Assembly: GCA_024405755.1 (NCBI GenBank)
Contig: JAKSOD010000012.1
Span: forward strand, 1 to 39,475
DNA length: 39,475 bases
Origin: Clostridia bacterium
GTDB lineage: Bacteria > Bacillota > Clostridia > Oscillospirales > CAG-272
Direction: 5' to 3'
The position numbers and the translations under genes were made by a program. The notes beneath the pieces were generated by a model. The model saw nothing but the letters and a program-made list of their open reading frames with translations, did no database searches and was not told where the DNA came from. This document shows, piece after piece, positions 1-12,440 of this stretch. Position 1 is the first letter of the stretch. Each line of letters starts with the position of its first letter.

Positions 1-22
1 TTATGTAACTACGAAAAAAATA

Positions 23-56
23 TATGTCGAAAGCGCCGGAGGGCGCTTCCGACATA
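23..56 (-). terminator. Rho-independent terminator of tuf
   Basis: The arms 23-37 and 42-56 form a 15-bp stem with one mismatch and a 4-nt loop. On the minus strand the stem is followed by a T-rich run (complement of 12-24). It lies 36 bp after the tuf stop and so closes the rpsL-rpsG-fusA-tuf transcript. Confidence 0.9.
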
Positions 57-91
57 ATCGGTGGGATATTTCTATCCTATACTTTAATCAA

Positions 92-1297
92 TTAAGCAAT
101 GATTTCAGAAACAACACCGGAACCGACGGTTCTGCCGCCTTCACGGATAGCGAATCTCAGACCCTGCTCGCAAGCGATAGGAGTGATGAGTTCAACCTTG
201 AAAGCAACGTTATCGCCGGGACGGCACATCTCAACACCCTCAGGGAGTTCGATAGTACCGGTAACGTCGGTGGTTCTGAAGTAGAACTGAGGTCTGTAAC
301 CGGAAACGAAGGGTTTCTTACGTCCGCCTTCCTTCTCAGTCAGAACGTAAACCTGACCCTTAAAAGTGGTGTGAGGATGAACGGATCCAGGTTTGCAGAG
401 AACCTGTCCACGCTCTATCTCGTCCTTGGCAACGCCGCGGAGCAGGCAGCCGATGTTATCGCCGGCCTCAGCCTGAGGAAGGAGTTTGTGGAACATTTCA
501 ACACCGGTAACAACAACAGAGCGACGCTCTTCGGTAAGACCGATGATCTCAACAGAGTCGGAAACCTTAACAGTACCACGCTCAACACGGCCGGTAGCAA
601 CGGTACCACGACCGGAGATGGAGAAGACGTCCTCAACAGGCATCAGGAAGTCGAGGTCAGCCTTGCGCTCAGGAGTGGGAATATAAGAGTCGACCTGTGC
701 CATCAGTTCCTTGATAGGAGCATAAACGGCAGCATTGGGATCGGTCTCTTCGGAGGTCAGAGCCTCACGGGCAGATCCGCGGACGATCGGAATATCATCA
801 CCGGGGAAATCATACTCGGAGAGGAGGTCACGAACTTCCATCTCAACGAGATCAAGAAGCTCAGCGTCATCAACGAGGTCAGTCTTGTTCATAAAGACAA
901 CGATAGCGGGAACACCAACCTGACGAGCGAGCAGAACGTGCTCACGGGTCTGCTGGAGAGGTCCGTCAGTACCTGCAACGACCAGGATAGCGCCGTCCAT
1001 CTGGGCAGCACCGGTGATCATGTTCTTAACATAGTCAGCATGGCCGGGGCAGTCAACGTGAGCGTAGTGACGATTTGCAGTCTCATACTCAACGTGACGG
1101 GTATTAATTGTGATTCCTCTTGCTTTCTCTTCGGGAGCGTTATCGATCTGGTCATAAGCCATGAACTCGATGTTGCTGTTTCCGAGGGAGAGGTATTTCG
1201 TGATAGCGGCGGTAAGAGTGGTCTTGCCGTGGTCAACGTGACCGATGGTACCAATGTTTACATGGGGTTTAGTACGCTCAAACGTAGCCTTTGCCAT
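92..1297 (-). CDS. tuf: Translation elongation factor Tu
   Basis: EF-Tu delivers aminoacyl-tRNA to the ribosomal A site as a GTP complex. The 401-aa protein has the family's full length. The P-loop GHVDHGKT is at residues 19-26, followed by the switch I segment RGITI, the DCPGH switch II motif, and an NKTD guanine-recognition motif where NKCD or NKxD is usual. Domains II and III follow without a break. The start ATG has GGAGG nine bases upstream. It is the last gene of the str operon, 52 bp after fusA and just before a strong terminator. The segment after switch II reads [12 protein letters not shown] where most bacteria have ADGPMPQTREH, a mild divergence in a very conserved stretch. Confidence 0.98.
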   Translation of the reverse strand: MAKATFERTKPHVNIGTIGHVDHGKTTLTAAITKYLSLGNSNIEFMAYDQIDNAPEEKARGITINTRHVEYETANRHYAHVDCPGHADYVKNMITGAAQMDGAILVVAGTDGPLQQTREHVLLARQVGVPAIVVFMNKTDLVDDAELLDLVEMEVRDLLSEYDFPGDDIPIVRGSAREALTSEETDPNAAVYAPIKELMAQVDSYIPTPERKADLDFLMPVEDVFSISGRGTVATGRVERGTVKVSDSVEIIGLTEERRSVVVTGVEMFHKLLPQAEAGDNIGCLLRGVAKDEIERGQVLCKPGSVHPHTTFKGQVYVLTEKEGGRKKPFVSGYRPQFYFRTTDVTGTIELPEGVEMCRPGDNVAFKVELITPIACEQGLRFAIREGGRTVGSGVVSEIIA

Positions 1298-1349
1298 TTG
1301 GATTTTCCTCCGTAAATTATTATTTTAATTTTTTGTGATAAATACCGTG

Positions 1350-3428
1350 TCAGTCGCTGTGCTTCGACACGATTTTTTCCATAATGGATTTCGGGACCTC
1401 AGCAAAGTGGCTGGGTTCCATAGAGAACTGACCGCGTCCCTGAGTTCTGGAACGAAGATCAGTTGAATAGCCGAACATGTTGGAAAGCGGAACGTTGGTT
1501 ACCAGTTCCCAAACACCGCCCGACTGCATATTGGTGGACACAATCTCTCCGCGTCTTCCGGTTATATCGCCGAGAACATCTCCCATATAGTCATCGGGAA
1601 CGATAACTACAACTTTCATGATAGGCTCGGTAAGAACTGGATCAGCCTTTCTCATTGCATCCTTGAACGCCATTGAACCGGCAATCTTGAACGCAAGTTC
1701 GGAAGAGTCGACTTCGTGGTATGAGCCGTCATAAAGAGTGACTTTGGTATCTACAACATTGTAGCCGGCGAGAACACCACTCTGCATTGCGCTTTGGATA
1801 CCTGCGTCAACAGCGGGAATAAATTCCTTCGGGATAACGCCTCCTGTGATCGCATTGACAAATTCATAACCCTTACCGGGCTCATTGGGCTCGATACGGA
1901 TCTTGACGTGACCGTACTGACCGTGACCGCCGGACTGACGTGCATATTTGCACTCCTGCTCAACGGTTTTGCGTATGGTCTCCTTGTATGCAACATGAGG
2001 CTTACCGATATTGGCTTCAACCTTAAACTCACGCAGAAGTCTGTCTACGATAATTTCAAGGTGAAGTTCGCCCATACCTGCGATGATGACCTGACCGGTA
2101 TCTTCGTCGGTATAAGTGCGGAAAGTAGGATCTTCCTCAGCAAGCTTGATGAGCGCGTCCATCATCTTTTCCTGACCGGCACGGGTCTTGGGTTCGATAG
2201 CGACGCGAATAACAGGCTCGGGGAATTCCATGGATTCGAGAACGACGGGAGCGTCCTCGGAAGACAGGCTGTCGCCTGTGGTTGTACTCTTGAGTGAAAC
2301 AACGGCTGCAATATCACCGCTGTAAACTACATCAAGATCTTTACGGGAGTTCGCATGCATCTGAACGATACGTCCCATACGTTCTCTCTTACCCTTAGTG
2401 GCATTCCATACGGTATCGCCGGCTTTCAGCGTTCCGGAATACACACGGAAGAAGCAGAGTTTTCCGACGTAGGGGTCGGCCATGATCTTGAATGCAAGTG
2501 CTGAGAACGGAGCGTCATCATTGGCTTCCCTTGTGACTTCCTCGCCCGTCTTGGGATCTGTACCCACAATAGCGGGGATATCAAGAGGAGAAGGCATATA
2601 ATCAATGATGGCGTCAAGCAGTTTCTGAACGCCCTTATTTTTAAATGAGGTTCCGCAGACGACGGGTACCAAATGATTGGCAAGAGTCGCCTTACGAAGC
2701 GCAGTCTTGATCTCCTCTTTGGAAATCTCCTCTTCTGCGCAGAATTTTTCGAACAACTCCTCGTCAACCTCGGCGGCTGCTTCAATCATAGCGGCGCGAT
2801 ATTCCTGCGCCTGTTCAAGCATATCCGCAGGTATCGGCTCAACCCTCATATCTTTGCCGAGATCGTCATAATAGACGTCGGCTTCCATATTGATAAGGTC
2901 AATGATTCCGCGGAATCCGTCTTCTTTGCCAATCGGGAGCTGAATCGGAACGGGATTTGCGCCAAGGCGCTCCTTCATCATATCTACTACACGGTAGAAG
3001 TTGGCTCCGGTAATGTCCATTTTATTGACATATGCAATACGGGGAACATTATATTTGGTAGCCTGTCTCCAGACAGTCTCAGACTGCGGCTCAACGCCTC
3101 CCTTAGCGCAGAAAACAGCCACAGCACCGTCAAGTACACGCAGAGAACGTTCAACCTCAACGGTGAAGTCCACGTGACCGGGGGTATCTATGATATTTAT
3201 GCGGTGCTCTTTCCAATGGCAGGTGGTAGCAGCGGAAGTGATGGTTATACCACGTTCCTGCTCCTGAACCATCCAGTCCATGGTAGCATCACCGTCATGG
3301 GTTTCGCCTAAACGGTGGTTAATTCCCGTATAGAACAAGATTCTTTCGGTCGTAGTCGTCTTACCGGCATCAATGTGTGCCATTATACCGATATTACGGG
3401 TACGCTCGAGCGAATATTCTCTTGGCAT
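1350..3428 (-). CDS. fusA: Translation elongation factor G
   Basis: EF-G is the GTPase that drives ribosomal translocation and, with RRF, ribosome recycling. The 692-aa length is standard. The P-loop AHIDAGKTT is at residues 17-25, followed by the RGITI switch I segment, DTPGHVDF switch II and NKMD guanine-recognition motif, then domains II-V ending normally. AAGGAG lies 11 bases upstream of the ATG. It follows rpsG by 33 bp and precedes tuf by 52 bp, the classic str operon order, so co-transcription from the promoter upstream of rpsL is expected. Nothing in the sequence suggests a specialised paralogue such as TetM or a fusidic-acid-resistance variant. Confidence 0.98.
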   Translation of the reverse strand: MPREYSLERTRNIGIMAHIDAGKTTTTERILFYTGINHRLGETHDGDATMDWMVQEQERGITITSAATTCHWKEHRINIIDTPGHVDFTVEVERSLRVLDGAVAVFCAKGGVEPQSETVWRQATKYNVPRIAYVNKMDITGANFYRVVDMMKERLGANPVPIQLPIGKEDGFRGIIDLINMEADVYYDDLGKDMRVEPIPADMLEQAQEYRAAMIEAAAEVDEELFEKFCAEEEISKEEIKTALRKATLANHLVPVVCGTSFKNKGVQKLLDAIIDYMPSPLDIPAIVGTDPKTGEEVTREANDDAPFSALAFKIMADPYVGKLCFFRVYSGTLKAGDTVWNATKGKRERMGRIVQMHANSRKDLDVVYSGDIAAVVSLKSTTTGDSLSSEDAPVVLESMEFPEPVIRVAIEPKTRAGQEKMMDALIKLAEEDPTFRTYTDEDTGQVIIAGMGELHLEIIVDRLLREFKVEANIGKPHVAYKETIRKTVEQECKYARQSGGHGQYGHVKIRIEPNEPGKGYEFVNAITGGVIPKEFIPAVDAGIQSAMQSGVLAGYNVVDTKVTLYDGSYHEVDSSELAFKIAGSMAFKDAMRKADPVLTEPIMKVVVIVPDDYMGDVLGDITGRRGEIVSTNMQSGGVWELVTNVPLSNMFGYSTDLRSRTQGRGQFSMEPSHFAEVPKSIMEKIVSKHSD

Positions 3429-3461
3429 AAAACTCAGGTCTCCTTAATTGTTCTGATTCGA

Positions 3462-3932
3462 TTAATATCTGTAATGTGCAAACGCCTTGTTTGCTTCTGC
3501 CATTCTGTGCGTTTCTTCTTTTTTCTTGAACGCTCCGCCGGCATTGTTCGTTGCATCGATTATCTCGGCTGCAAGACGATCTGCCATGGTACGTTCACCG
3601 CGCTTTCTGGCAAATCCTACCATCCAGCGAAGACCCAGAGTCTGGCGTCTGTCGGCTCTTACTTCAAGCGGTACCTGGTAAGTTGAGCCGCCGACACGGC
3701 GAGCTTTGACTTCCAGAGTAGGCATGACATTTTCAAGAGCTGCGACAAATACTTCAAGGGCATTCTTCCCAGTCTTCTCTTCTACGGCTGCAAAAGCATC
3801 ATAAACGATAGTCTGAGCAACTCCCTTCTTACCGTCAAGCATGACATTATTGATCAGCTTGGTGACCAGCTTTGATTTGTAAAGCGGATCCGGCAGGACA
3901 TCTCTCTTGGATATACGACCTCTTCTCGGCAC
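3462..3932 (-). CDS. rpsG: 30S ribosomal protein S7 (GTG start)
   Basis: S7 nucleates assembly of the 30S head by binding the 3' major domain of 16S rRNA and contacts tRNA near the exit site. An in-frame ATG exists at 3950, but the Shine-Dalgarno sequence AAGGAGGG lies inside that extension, directly upstream of a GTG at 3932. Starting there gives [10 protein letters not shown], the family's usual N-terminus, and 156 aa, the family's usual length. GTG is therefore the start. It sits between rpsL (148-bp gap) and fusA. In E. coli the rpsL-rpsG gap carries an S7 feedback site; I cannot show an equivalent structure here. Confidence 0.97.
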   Translation of the reverse strand: MPRRGRISKRDVLPDPLYKSKLVTKLINNVMLDGKKGVAQTIVYDAFAAVEEKTGKNALEVFVAALENVMPTLEVKARRVGGSTYQVPLEVRADRRQTLGLRWMVGFARKRGERTMADRLAAEIIDATNNAGGAFKKKEETHRMAEANKAFAHYRY

Positions 3933-4080
3933 TGTACTTCCCTCCTTCATTAATTTTAAATGAAATCATAGGTACTCAAAAGCACATCTTCTGTAAGCGC
4001 ACGCCGCGTATCCGTACTGTATATAAACACACACGGAAATTCGTGACAAGCCTTATAATATGCTGCATACCTTTACCGAA

Positions 4081-4503
4081 TCACTTCTTTGAAGCCTTCG
4101 GTACTTTCGTTCCGTATTTGGAACGAGCCTGTCTGCGGGCGGCGACACCCTGAGCGTCCAGCGTACCGCGGATAATGTGGTAACGGACACCGGGCAGATC
4201 GCGGACTCTTCCTCCTCTGATGAGAACGACAGAGTGCTCCTGCAGGTTGTGACCTTCGCCGGGAATATAGGTCGTAGCTTCAAGTCCGTTGGTAAGACGT
4301 ACTCTGGCTATCTTACGAAGAGCAGAGTTCGGCTTCTTGGGGCTGGTGGTAGTCACCTTGGTGCATACGCCGCGCTTCTGGGGTGAAGGCAGATCTGTGG
4401 CTGCATTTTCGATAGTATTGAAGCCCTTTTGAAGCACAGGTGCTTTGGACTTGTAAATCTTATCGGTGCGGCCTTGTCTGACAAGCTGGTTAAAGGTTGG
4501 CAT
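4081..4503 (-). CDS. rpsL: 30S ribosomal protein S12
   Basis: S12 sits at the decoding centre of the 30S subunit and affects fidelity. The start at 4503 gives [12 protein letters not shown], the conserved N-terminus, and 140 aa; the in-frame ATG at 4629 would add 42 residues unlike any S12 and is rejected. The [13 protein letters not shown] segment keeps the lysines whose mutation gives streptomycin resistance, and the [11 protein letters not shown] loop keeps the aspartate that RimO methylthiolates in other bacteria. AGGAGG lies 13 bases upstream of the ATG, with AAGGA nearer. It is the first gene of the str operon; its promoter is at 4665-4693, giving a leader of about 155 nt. Confidence 0.97.
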   Translation of the reverse strand: MPTFNQLVRQGRTDKIYKSKAPVLQKGFNTIENAATDLPSPQKRGVCTKVTTTSPKKPNSALRKIARVRLTNGLEATTYIPGEGHNLQEHSVVLIRGGRVRDLPGVRYHIIRGTLDAQGVAARRQARSKYGTKVPKASKK

Positions 4504-4664
4504 TCCTTTTCTTTTTCCTCCTTCTTTCCGTATTTGTTTATATACAGTACACGGTCGGTTTCCCGTCCGGAATGCTGTCATATGCTGTGAAATATGCTGA
4601 AAATTACGTTCTTTTTCCCTTTCAGGCAACTTCCGAACGTCGGTTTTCCAACAAATTTCATTCT

Positions 4665-4693
4665 ATTATATCATTTTCACGCTGATTTGTCAA
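4665..4693 (-). promoter_or_regulatory. Sigma-A promoter of the rpsL-rpsG-fusA-tuf operon
   Basis: On the minus strand TTGACA (4688-4693) is followed after exactly 17 bp by TATAAT (4665-4670), with an extended -10 TGA directly before it. The expected transcript start is near 4658, about 155 nt before the rpsL ATG. Confidence 0.85.
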
Positions 4694-4783
4694 TATTCAC
4701 AAGTCGGACACAAAAAAATCTCCGTTTTTACCAAATATAGAAGATATTTCTTTGCTTGATAATGTTGATTTTGCACATAACGA

Positions 4784-4820
4784 ACATCGCTTCCCCGTTC
4801 TATTCACGGGGAAGCAGTGT
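4784..4820 (+). terminator. Stem-loop between rpoC and rpsL with its U-tract on the plus strand
   Basis: The arms GCTTCCCCGT (4789-4798) and 4806-4815 pair perfectly and extend outward with weaker pairs to 4784 and 4820. A T-rich run follows on the plus strand (4820-4830), so it is an intrinsic terminator in the direction antisense to rpoC. Read from rpoC (minus strand) the same hairpin starts about 10 bp after the stop codon but lacks a good U-tract, so it may be a weak terminator or a 3'-end stabiliser for rpoBC. Confidence 0.6.
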
Positions 4821-4828
4821 TTTTTATT

Positions 4829-7800
4829 TTATGCACCTATACCCGCGCCGTTTTTTTCGGCATCGGGAGCAAGGTCTTCGGGGTCAATATTTTTATTACC
4901 CTCATGTGCTTTATCTTGATTACCCTCAATAACGCCGACGGAGTTATAGCATTCCATACCCGTTCCGGCAGGAATAAGTTTACCGATAATGACGTTTTCT
5001 TTGAGTCCGAGCAGATTATCTATCTTACCCTTGATTGCAGCATCTGTAAGGACCTTGGTGGTTTCCTGGAATGATGCGGCTGACAGGAAAGAATCTGTCT
5101 GAAGCGCAGCCTTGGAAATACCGAGAAGAACCTGAGATGCGGTTGCTTCATGAAGATCCGTCTCACCTGCGGCAATACGGGCGCGAATTGCATTGTTTTC
5201 ATCTTCAAACTCGTTGACGGAAACTACAGAACCCTGGAGCAGCGTGGTATCACCGGATTCTTCGATACGGAGTTTACGTGTCATCTGACGGGCGATAACT
5301 TCAATGTGTTTATCGTTGATGTTAACTGACTGAGAACGGTAAACTCTCTGTACCTCGGCAATGATGTAGTTATAAACGGCATCTGTACCAAGATAATTCA
5401 TAATATCCATAGGTGCCTTCGAGCCTTCGGTAAGTGCGTCGCCGCGTTTTACCTGTGCGCCTTCTTCTACAATTATCCGGCGGCCGTAAGGAATCTGATA
5501 CTTGGTAGTTTCACCGAGTTCCTCGGACTGAATAACGACATCCTGAATATTGGGATTTTCGTCGGGTTGAATATGAGCAATTCCGTCCACTGCGCTGAGG
5601 ATAGCGGGTTTCTTCGGGGTTCTTGCCTCGAAAAGTTCTTCAACACGTGGAAGACCCTGAGTAATATCCGAACCTGCAACACCGCCGGAGTGGAATGTTC
5701 TCATAGTCAACTGAGTACCGGGTTCACCGATAGACTGAGCGGCAATGATACCGACCGCTTCGCCGACATTGACTTTTTTACCGGTTGCAAGGTCGGCACC
5801 GTAGCAATGAGCGCAGACACCGTGACGTGCATGGCATTGAATTACTGTTCTGATATGAACCCTTTCAATACCGGCGGCAACGATCTTCTTGATGAGATCC
5901 TGAGTCAGCATAGTATCGTCCGGGACAATAACCTCACCCGTCTTGGGATCCACGATATCGTCGATCGTAAATCTTCCAAGCAGACGGTCTTCAAGAGTCT
6001 CAACGGGATTTCCTGAATCCTCACCCATAATGGCAGTGACCCATGCGCCCTTCTTGGTGTCGCACTTCTCTTCTCTTACGATAACATCCTGAGATACATC
6101 GACCAGACGTCTAGTAAGGTATCCGGAGTCTGCGGTACGAAGAGCGGTATCGGACAGTGATTTACGTGAACTACGGGCGCCCATGAAGTACTCGAAAATC
6201 TTCATGCCTTCACGGAAGTTCGATTTGATCGGGATCTCCATTGTCTTACCGTTGGTAGCGAACATAGGTCCGCGCATACCGGCAAGCTGACGCATCTGAG
6301 TAATGGAACCACGGGCTCCGGAGTCAGACATGATCTTGATCGGGTTATAAGTCGAGAAGCCAGCTTGCAGTGCTTTGGTAACGTCGTCGGTTGTACGTCT
6401 CCATACTTCCACGACCTGCTCGTATCTTTCCTGTTCGGAAAGGAGACCGCGGTTAAACTGTTTTCCGAGTTTTGCGACCTCAGCTTCGGCGGCAGATACG
6501 ATTTCCTTCTTCTCTTTCGGGATAGTCATATCATAAACGGAGATCGAGAAAGAAGCACGGGTTGAATACTTGTAACCCATTTCCTTGATCGCATCAAGCA
6601 TGATTGCGGTGCGGGCAGGACTGTGTTTTCTGATACAAGCGTTGATGATCTGACCGAGTTCCTTCTTTGTAACGATCTTGGTGATTTCAAGGGCGTCACG
6701 GTTCTCGGGAATGGATCTGTCAATCAAGTCAAGATCCTGAGGAATGTTCTTATTGAAGATAAGTCTTCCGAGAGTAACAGCACCAGATCCGGTATCGACT
6801 ACGAGGGTCCTTCCTTCTTCGTCGGGAGCATCCAGATGCTTCAAACCGATCATAACCGTTCTTTCAGTTCCGTCTTCATCGGTTTTCTTGATCCTGATCG
6901 CTATCGGAGCATGCAGTCCGAGCGTTCCGTTGGCATATGCCATTTCAGCCTCATCAAAGTTACGGTAAATCTTTCCGCAGCCTTTTTCGTCTGTTCTCAC
7001 TATTGTCAGGTAGTAGGAACCGAGGATCATATCCTGAGTCGGAACGGTAACGGCACGTCCGTCGGCGGGTTTCAGCAGGTTGTTGGCAGAAAGCATAAGG
7101 AATCTTGCCTCAGCCTGAGCCTCCGCGGAAAGCGGAACGTGAACAGGCATCTGGTCGCCGTCGAAGTCGGCGTTGAACGCGGTACATACCAACGGGTGGA
7201 GTTTTATTGCTCTTCCTTCAACAAGCACCGGCTCAAACGCCTGTATGGACAGACGGTGAAGGGTAGGTGCGCGGTTGAGCAGCACGGGGTGTTCCTTGAT
7301 AACGGTCTCGATGGCATCCCATACTTCGTCATTGCTTGACTGAGCGCGGTCTATCTTCTTCTGCGCTTCCTTGACGTTTGCCGCTTTACCCATTTCAACA
7401 AGGCGTTTCACTACGAAAGGCTTGAAAAGTTCGAGAGCCATTTCCTTAGGCAGACCGCACTGATATATTTTCAGCGAAGGTCCGACAACGATAACGGAAC
7501 GTCCGGAATAGTCAACACGTTTACCGAGCAGGTTCTGACGGAAACGTCCCTGTTTACCGCGAAGCATCTCGGACAGAGATTTAAGCTGACGCTTGGAAGG
7601 TCCGGTCACGGGATTTCCGCGGCGTCCGTTGTCGATCAGAGCATCAACCGCTTCCTGAAGCATACGTTTCTCGTTGCGGATAACGATCTCGGGGGTACGC
7701 ATTTCAATGAGTTTTTTCAGACGATTGTTTCGGCTGATCACTCTGCGGTACAGTTCATTGAGGTCGGAAGATGCAAATCTGCCGCCGTCAAGCTGCACCA

Positions 7801-8524
7801 TGGGACGGATATCGGGGGGCAGAACGGGAATGACGTCGAGGATCATCCATTCCAGTTTGTTTCCGGAACGGCGGAAAGACTCGATCACTTCCAGACGCTT
7901 GATAATATGCGACTTTTTCTGCGTGGTGGTGTTTTTCAGTTCTTCTTTCAGTTCGGCAGCAAGAGCTTCGACATCGATTTCCCGGAGAAGTTCCTTGATG
8001 GCTTCCGCGCCCATTCCGACACGGAACTCGTTCTCGTACATTTCGCGGTACTCGTTATACTGCATTTCGGAAAGGACCATTCCCTTTTCAAGAGGGGTTG
8101 TTCCGGGATCAATAACAATGTTTTCCGCAAAATACAGCACCTTTTCAAGCTGTTTGGTACCGATATCAAGCACAAGTGCCATACGTGAAGGGGAAGCCTT
8201 GAAATACCAGATGTGAGATACGGGAGACGCAAGTTCGATATGTCCCATTCTCTCACGGCGGACTTTCTTGGTCGTCACTTCAACTCCGCACTTATCGCAG
8301 ATGATTTTCTCGCGAAGATTGTGGGAATTTTTATATTTTCCGCACATACACGCGCCGTCTTTTGTAGGCCCGAATATACGCTCGCAGAACAGTCCTCCGA
8401 CTTCCGCTTTGAGCGTGCGGTAGTTTATGGTCTCCGGCTTGGTCACCTCACCGTAAGACCATTCTCTTATCATTTCCGGAGATGCCAGTCCGATCTTTAT
8501 CGATGCGAATTCGTTCTTTTCCAT
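4829..8524 (-). CDS. rpoC: DNA-directed RNA polymerase subunit beta'
   Basis: This is the catalytic clamp subunit of RNA polymerase. The 1231-aa protein carries the N-terminal zinc site (Cys59, Cys61, Cys76, Cys79), the catalytic Mg-binding NADFDGDQ at residues 451-458, and the second zinc site built from a cysteine in EEKCDTK and three in [11 protein letters not shown], followed by the bridge/trigger region ([20 protein letters not shown]). It shows none of the large lineage-specific insertions found in E. coli beta'. AAAGGAG lies 7 bases upstream of the ATG. It follows rpoB by 19 bp, so the two are co-transcribed. The extreme C-terminus is acidic and then glycine/alanine-rich. Confidence 0.98.
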   Translation of the reverse strand: MEKNEFASIKIGLASPEMIREWSYGEVTKPETINYRTLKAEVGGLFCERIFGPTKDGACMCGKYKNSHNLREKIICDKCGVEVTTKKVRRERMGHIELASPVSHIWYFKASPSRMALVLDIGTKQLEKVLYFAENIVIDPGTTPLEKGMVLSEMQYNEYREMYENEFRVGMGAEAIKELLREIDVEALAAELKEELKNTTTQKKSHIIKRLEVIESFRRSGNKLEWMILDVIPVLPPDIRPMVQLDGGRFASSDLNELYRRVISRNNRLKKLIEMRTPEIVIRNEKRMLQEAVDALIDNGRRGNPVTGPSKRQLKSLSEMLRGKQGRFRQNLLGKRVDYSGRSVIVVGPSLKIYQCGLPKEMALELFKPFVVKRLVEMGKAANVKEAQKKIDRAQSSNDEVWDAIETVIKEHPVLLNRAPTLHRLSIQAFEPVLVEGRAIKLHPLVCTAFNADFDGDQMPVHVPLSAEAQAEARFLMLSANNLLKPADGRAVTVPTQDMILGSYYLTIVRTDEKGCGKIYRNFDEAEMAYANGTLGLHAPIAIRIKKTDEDGTERTVMIGLKHLDAPDEEGRTLVVDTGSGAVTLGRLIFNKNIPQDLDLIDRSIPENRDALEITKIVTKKELGQIINACIRKHSPARTAIMLDAIKEMGYKYSTRASFSISVYDMTIPKEKKEIVSAAEAEVAKLGKQFNRGLLSEQERYEQVVEVWRRTTDDVTKALQAGFSTYNPIKIMSDSGARGSITQMRQLAGMRGPMFATNGKTMEIPIKSNFREGMKIFEYFMGARSSRKSLSDTALRTADSGYLTRRLVDVSQDVIVREEKCDTKKGAWVTAIMGEDSGNPVETLEDRLLGRFTIDDIVDPKTGEVIVPDDTMLTQDLIKKIVAAGIERVHIRTVIQCHARHGVCAHCYGADLATGKKVNVGEAVGIIAAQSIGEPGTQLTMRTFHSGGVAGSDITQGLPRVEELFEARTPKKPAILSAVDGIAHIQPDENPNIQDVVIQSEELGETTKYQIPYGRRIIVEEGAQVKRGDALTEGSKAPMDIMNYLGTDAVYNYIIAEVQRVYRSQSVNINDKHIEVIARQMTRKLRIEESGDTTLLQGSVVSVNEFEDENNAIRARIAAGETDLHEATASQVLLGISKAALQTDSFLSAASFQETTKVLTDAAIKGKIDNLLGLKENVIIGKLIPAGTGMECYNSVGVIEGNQDKAHEGNKNIDPEDLAPDAEKNGAGIGA

Positions 8525-8543
8525 AGCACTTCTCCTTTATCAA

Positions 8544-11500
8544 TCAGTTATCATAATCGCCGGAGAACTCCGTCTCGTCAAAGGCTTCTTCTTCAAATCC
8601 GTCTTCTTCGGTATCTTCTTCGGAATCTTCGTCGTCCTCGCGGCCTTCTTCGTCATCATAGAGGAAAGCTTTGTGTATATCGTCGGGAATAACGGTGTTA
8701 CCCAAAGTCTCGTCGACTGCTGCTGCGTCGCTGCGGTTGAGATACTGAGGACCGTCGTCATTGCAAAGAGTGGACAAGGATATCTCTTCGCCCTCAGAGT
8801 TAAGGACGCGGATATCAAGGCAGAGAGACTGCAATTCCTTGGTCAGGACCTTGAATGACTCGGGAACACCCGGAGTCGGGATATTCTGTCCCTGGATGAT
8901 TGCTTCATACGCTTTGCGTCTGCCGTTCACGTCATCGGACTTGACGGTCAGAATCTCCTGCAAAGTATATGCTGCGCCGTAAGCCTCAAGTGCCCAGACT
9001 TCCATTTCACCGAAACGTTGACCTCCGAACTGTGCTTTACCGCCGAGAGGCTGCTGCGTTACGAGAGAGTAAGGGCCGTTGGAACGTGCATGGATCTTAT
9101 CATCAACAAGGTGGTGAAGTTTGAGGTAATACATAACGCCAACGGTAACGGGGTTATCAAAAGGTTCACCGGTACGTCCGTCGTAAAGCACAGTCTTACC
9201 GTCAATGACCTGGAGTTTGGTCTCACCTGTAACGGGATCAGTAATTTCGCGGGTCTCTTTGCCGTCCACGTTCTCTCCCGGGAACACGTCACGCCACATA
9301 TTCGCCATCTTCATACATTCGAGAATGTCTTTCTCGTTTGCGCCGTCGAACACGGGGGTCATGATCTTCCAGCCGAGTTTGCGTGCTGCGATTCCGAGGT
9401 GAACTTCAAGTACCTGTCCGATATTCATACGTGAAGGAACGCCCAGAGGGTTAAGAACGATATCAAGCGGAGTTCCGTCGGGCAGGAAAGGCATATCTTC
9501 GGGAGGAAGGATGCGGGATACGACACCTTTGTTTCCGTGACGTCCTGCCATCTTATCTCCGACAGAGATCTTACGTTTCTGAGCAATATAAACGTGAACT
9601 ACTTTGTTCACGCCGGTAGGCAGTTCGTCTCCGTGCTCATGGGAGAACACGCGGACATCAACAACAATACCGGATTCACCGTGAGGCAGACGCAGAGAAG
9701 TATCTCTCGTCTCACGCGTCTTTTCGCCGAAAATAGCACGGAGCAGACGTTCCTCTGCGGTCAGATCCGTCTCTCCCTTAGGAGTGATCTTACCGACAAG
9801 GATATCGCCGGCGTGTACTTCTGTACCCTTCTTAACGATACCGTTGGCATCGAGGTTGCGAAGAGCATCCTCGCCGACATTCTGAATTTCACGGGTGATT
9901 TCTTCGGATCCGAGTTTGGTATCACGGGCTTCGTGAGTGTAAACTTCAATATGAAGAGAAGTATAGACGTCATTACGCACGAGGTTTTCGTTCAGAAGAA
10001 CGGCGTCCTCGTAGTTATAACCTTCCCAGGTCATAAATCCGATAAGAGCATTCTTTCCAAGAGCAATTTCGCCATTGGAAGTTGCCGAACCATCGGCAAT
10101 TACCTGTCCTGCATTCACACGTTCACCGTGCTTTACGATAGGACGCTGGTTGCTGCAAGTACCCTGGTTGGTACGTTTGAACTTGATAAGATCGTATACG
10201 TCGGATCTGCCCTCGTCGGTTCGGATAACGATTTTTGAAGTTTCAACATGTTCGACAATACCGGCATTCTTTGCGATCACCACAACACCGGAGTCGTATG
10301 CAACTTTGTACTCCATACCGGTACCGACAATAGGAGAATCGGTGACCATAAGCGGGACAGCCTGTTTCTGCATGTTTGATCCCATAAGAGCACGGGAGTT
10401 ATCGTCGTTTTCAAGGAACGGAATCATTGCGGTGGCGGCAGAAACAACCATCTTCGGGGAGATGTCCATGAAATCAACCTTGTTCGCATCGATCTCAATA
10501 AATTCGTTCTTATCTCTGGCAGTGACTTTTGCGTTGATAAAGCCGCCGTTTTCGTCAAGAGGCTCGTTTGCCTGAGCAATAATGTAGTTATCCTCAACGT
10601 CGGCGGTCATATAAATGACCTCGTCAGTAACACGGTGAGTCACGGGATCCACCTTGCGGTAGGGAGCCTCAATAAAACCGTAATCGCTGATATGAGCATA
10701 AGTGGCAAGGTAGGAAATAAGACCGATATTAGGACCTTCGGGAGTCTCAATGGGGCACATTCTTCCGTAATGCGTGTAGTGTACGTCACGGACATCGAAG
10801 GATGCACGGTCACGTGACAGACCGCCGGGGCCGAGTGAGGAAAGACGGCGTTTATGAGTCAGTTCGGACAGAGGGTTGGTCTGATCCATGAACTGAGACA
10901 GCTGAGATGATCCGAAAAATTCACGGATAACAGTCGCGACGGGTCTGATGTTGATCAGAGCCTGAGGAGTCAGTTTTTCATTATCCTGAGCAGATGTGGT
11001 CATTCTCTCGCGGATGATCTTGTCCATACGGGAAAATCCGATACGCATCTGGTTCTGGAGTTGTTCTCCGACAGAACGGATACGACGGTTGCCGAGATGG
11101 TCGATATCATCAACGGTTCCGACGTCATTCATCAGAGTAAACAGATAGTTTATCGAAGCGAAGATATCGTCACGGGTAATGTGCTTCGGGCAAAGTTCGG
11201 CAATGCGCTCTTTGACGGCAGCCTTTACAGCGTCCATATCTCCTCCGCACTCTTCCATAATGGAAAGGAGAACGGAAGTACGGCACTTCTCGTTTACACC
11301 GCAATCTTGCAGATTGTCGCCGATAACCTTTTCGGGCCAGCAGGTATTGTTGGAGAATACTTTAAGTTCATTGCCGTTGTCAAGTTTCAGCCAGACTTCA
11401 TTTACGGCGGCATCTTCGATTTGAATTGCTTCGTCGTAAGTCAGGACATGATCAGCCTCGAAAATGACCTCGCCGGTCAGCGGGCTCACAACGTCGCGAG

Positions 11501-12440
11501 CGAGGCGATGATTCTTGATTCTTGCTGAGATGGCAAGTTTCTTATCAAATTTATATCTTCCGACAGGTGCGATATCGTATCTTTTTGCATCAAAGAAGAA
11601 ATTGTGAATAAGGGTGAGGGCGGCGTCAACCTGAATAGGTTCGCCGGGACGCAGTTTACGGTAGATCTCGCGCAGAGACTCCATAGACGGAGTGGTGCGC
11701 CGCTCGTATGCCCACGACTGGGACTCGTCCTTTTCGAGGGTGGCACGAAGGCGCGGATCATCTCCGAAGATCTCAATGAAATCTTCGGTTGAGTCAATTG
11801 TGGAATTGAGGGCACCCGTCTCAGGGTCAATGGAGAGACCGAGAGCACGAATAAACATGGTAAGAGGAAGCTTGCGGTTTTTATCTATACGTACCCAGAT
11901 CACGCTGTTGCTGTCAACTTCATATTCAAGCCAAGCACCGCGGTAGGGGATGATCTGAGCAGCATAGGTCTTAGTACCCGCCTTATCAATATCGGAAGCA
12001 AAGTATATACCCGGGGAACGGATGATCTGAGAAACAATTACACGCTCCGCTCCGTTGATAACGAAGGTACCGTTGTCGGTCATTATAGGAAAATCACCCA
12101 TATAAATGTCCGTCTGTTTTACTTCACCGGTACTTTTATTGGTAAGACGAACATTGACTTTCAAGGGGGCAGCGTAGTTTACGTCTCTCTCCTTGCACTC
12201 CTCAACAGGGTATTTCGGCTTCTGATCCATTGAAAAAGAAACAAATTCGATGGACAGATTACCGGAATAGTCCACTATGGGAGATACATCACGGAGAACC
12301 TCAGTCAGTCCCTCTTCGAGGAACCATTTGAAGGACTTGGTCTGGATCTCGATCAGGTTCGGGATCTCGAGCGTCGTACGGGTCTTTGAAAAACTCCGGC
12401 GTACGTTCTTTCCGAGCTTCTGGTCTGTGGTTTTGACCAT
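8544..12440 (-). CDS. rpoB: DNA-directed RNA polymerase subunit beta
   Basis: The beta subunit forms the other jaw of the active-site cleft. The 1298-aa protein has the rifampicin region at about residues 510-540 ([21 protein letters not shown], then LSSLGPGG) with the wild-type Gln, Asp, His and Ser at the usual resistance positions, which predicts rifampicin sensitivity, and the conserved [13 protein letters not shown] segment after it. The C-terminus ends in a run of about 40 mostly Asp/Glu residues, a tail seen in some Clostridia. GGAG lies 9 bases upstream of the ATG. Unlike many bacteria there is no rplJ-rplL directly upstream; transcription starts from its own promoter at 12607-12635 with a leader of about 160 nt. 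Confidence 0.98.
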   Translation of the reverse strand: MVKTTDQKLGKNVRRSFSKTRTTLEIPNLIEIQTKSFKWFLEEGLTEVLRDVSPIVDYSGNLSIEFVSFSMDQKPKYPVEECKERDVNYAAPLKVNVRLTNKSTGEVKQTDIYMGDFPIMTDNGTFVINGAERVIVSQIIRSPGIYFASDIDKAGTKTYAAQIIPYRGAWLEYEVDSNSVIWVRIDKNRKLPLTMFIRALGLSIDPETGALNSTIDSTEDFIEIFGDDPRLRATLEKDESQSWAYERRTTPSMESLREIYRKLRPGEPIQVDAALTLIHNFFFDAKRYDIAPVGRYKFDKKLAISARIKNHRLARDVVSPLTGEVIFEADHVLTYDEAIQIEDAAVNEVWLKLDNGNELKVFSNNTCWPEKVIGDNLQDCGVNEKCRTSVLLSIMEECGGDMDAVKAAVKERIAELCPKHITRDDIFASINYLFTLMNDVGTVDDIDHLGNRRIRSVGEQLQNQMRIGFSRMDKIIRERMTTSAQDNEKLTPQALINIRPVATVIREFFGSSQLSQFMDQTNPLSELTHKRRLSSLGPGGLSRDRASFDVRDVHYTHYGRMCPIETPEGPNIGLISYLATYAHISDYGFIEAPYRKVDPVTHRVTDEVIYMTADVEDNYIIAQANEPLDENGGFINAKVTARDKNEFIEIDANKVDFMDISPKMVVSAATAMIPFLENDDNSRALMGSNMQKQAVPLMVTDSPIVGTGMEYKVAYDSGVVVIAKNAGIVEHVETSKIVIRTDEGRSDVYDLIKFKRTNQGTCSNQRPIVKHGERVNAGQVIADGSATSNGEIALGKNALIGFMTWEGYNYEDAVLLNENLVRNDVYTSLHIEVYTHEARDTKLGSEEITREIQNVGEDALRNLDANGIVKKGTEVHAGDILVGKITPKGETDLTAEERLLRAIFGEKTRETRDTSLRLPHGESGIVVDVRVFSHEHGDELPTGVNKVVHVYIAQKRKISVGDKMAGRHGNKGVVSRILPPEDMPFLPDGTPLDIVLNPLGVPSRMNIGQVLEVHLGIAARKLGWKIMTPVFDGANEKDILECMKMANMWRDVFPGENVDGKETREITDPVTGETKLQVIDGKTVLYDGRTGEPFDNPVTVGVMYYLKLHHLVDDKIHARSNGPYSLVTQQPLGGKAQFGGQRFGEMEVWALEAYGAAYTLQEILTVKSDDVNGRRKAYEAIIQGQNIPTPGVPESFKVLTKELQSLCLDIRVLNSEGEEISLSTLCNDDGPQYLNRSDAAAVDETLGNTVIPDDIHKAFLYDDEEGREDDEDSEEDTEEDGFEEEAFDETEFSGDYDN

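Larger units (their letters stand above)
4504..4828. other. rpoC-rpsL intergenic region
   Basis: This 325-bp gap holds the rpsL leader, the str operon promoter (4665-4693) and a stem-loop just after the rpoC stop codon (4784-4820). I see no small gene; the ribosomal protein L7Ae-like gene (ybxF/rplGB) often found here in Bacillota is absent. Confidence 0.7.

Noticed and set aside
371..1315. A 314-codon open frame on the plus strand opposite tuf
   Set aside because: It is a mirror of strong codon bias in tuf; it has no ribosome binding site and no recognisable protein features.
3933..4080. Internal promoter (TTGTCA-N17-TTATAT) between rpsL and rpsG
   Set aside because: The -10 match is weak, and the str operon already has a strong upstream promoter.
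4504..4629. In-frame N-terminal extension of rpsL
   Set aside because: The extra 42 residues do not resemble S12, and the Shine-Dalgarno lies before the ATG at 4503.
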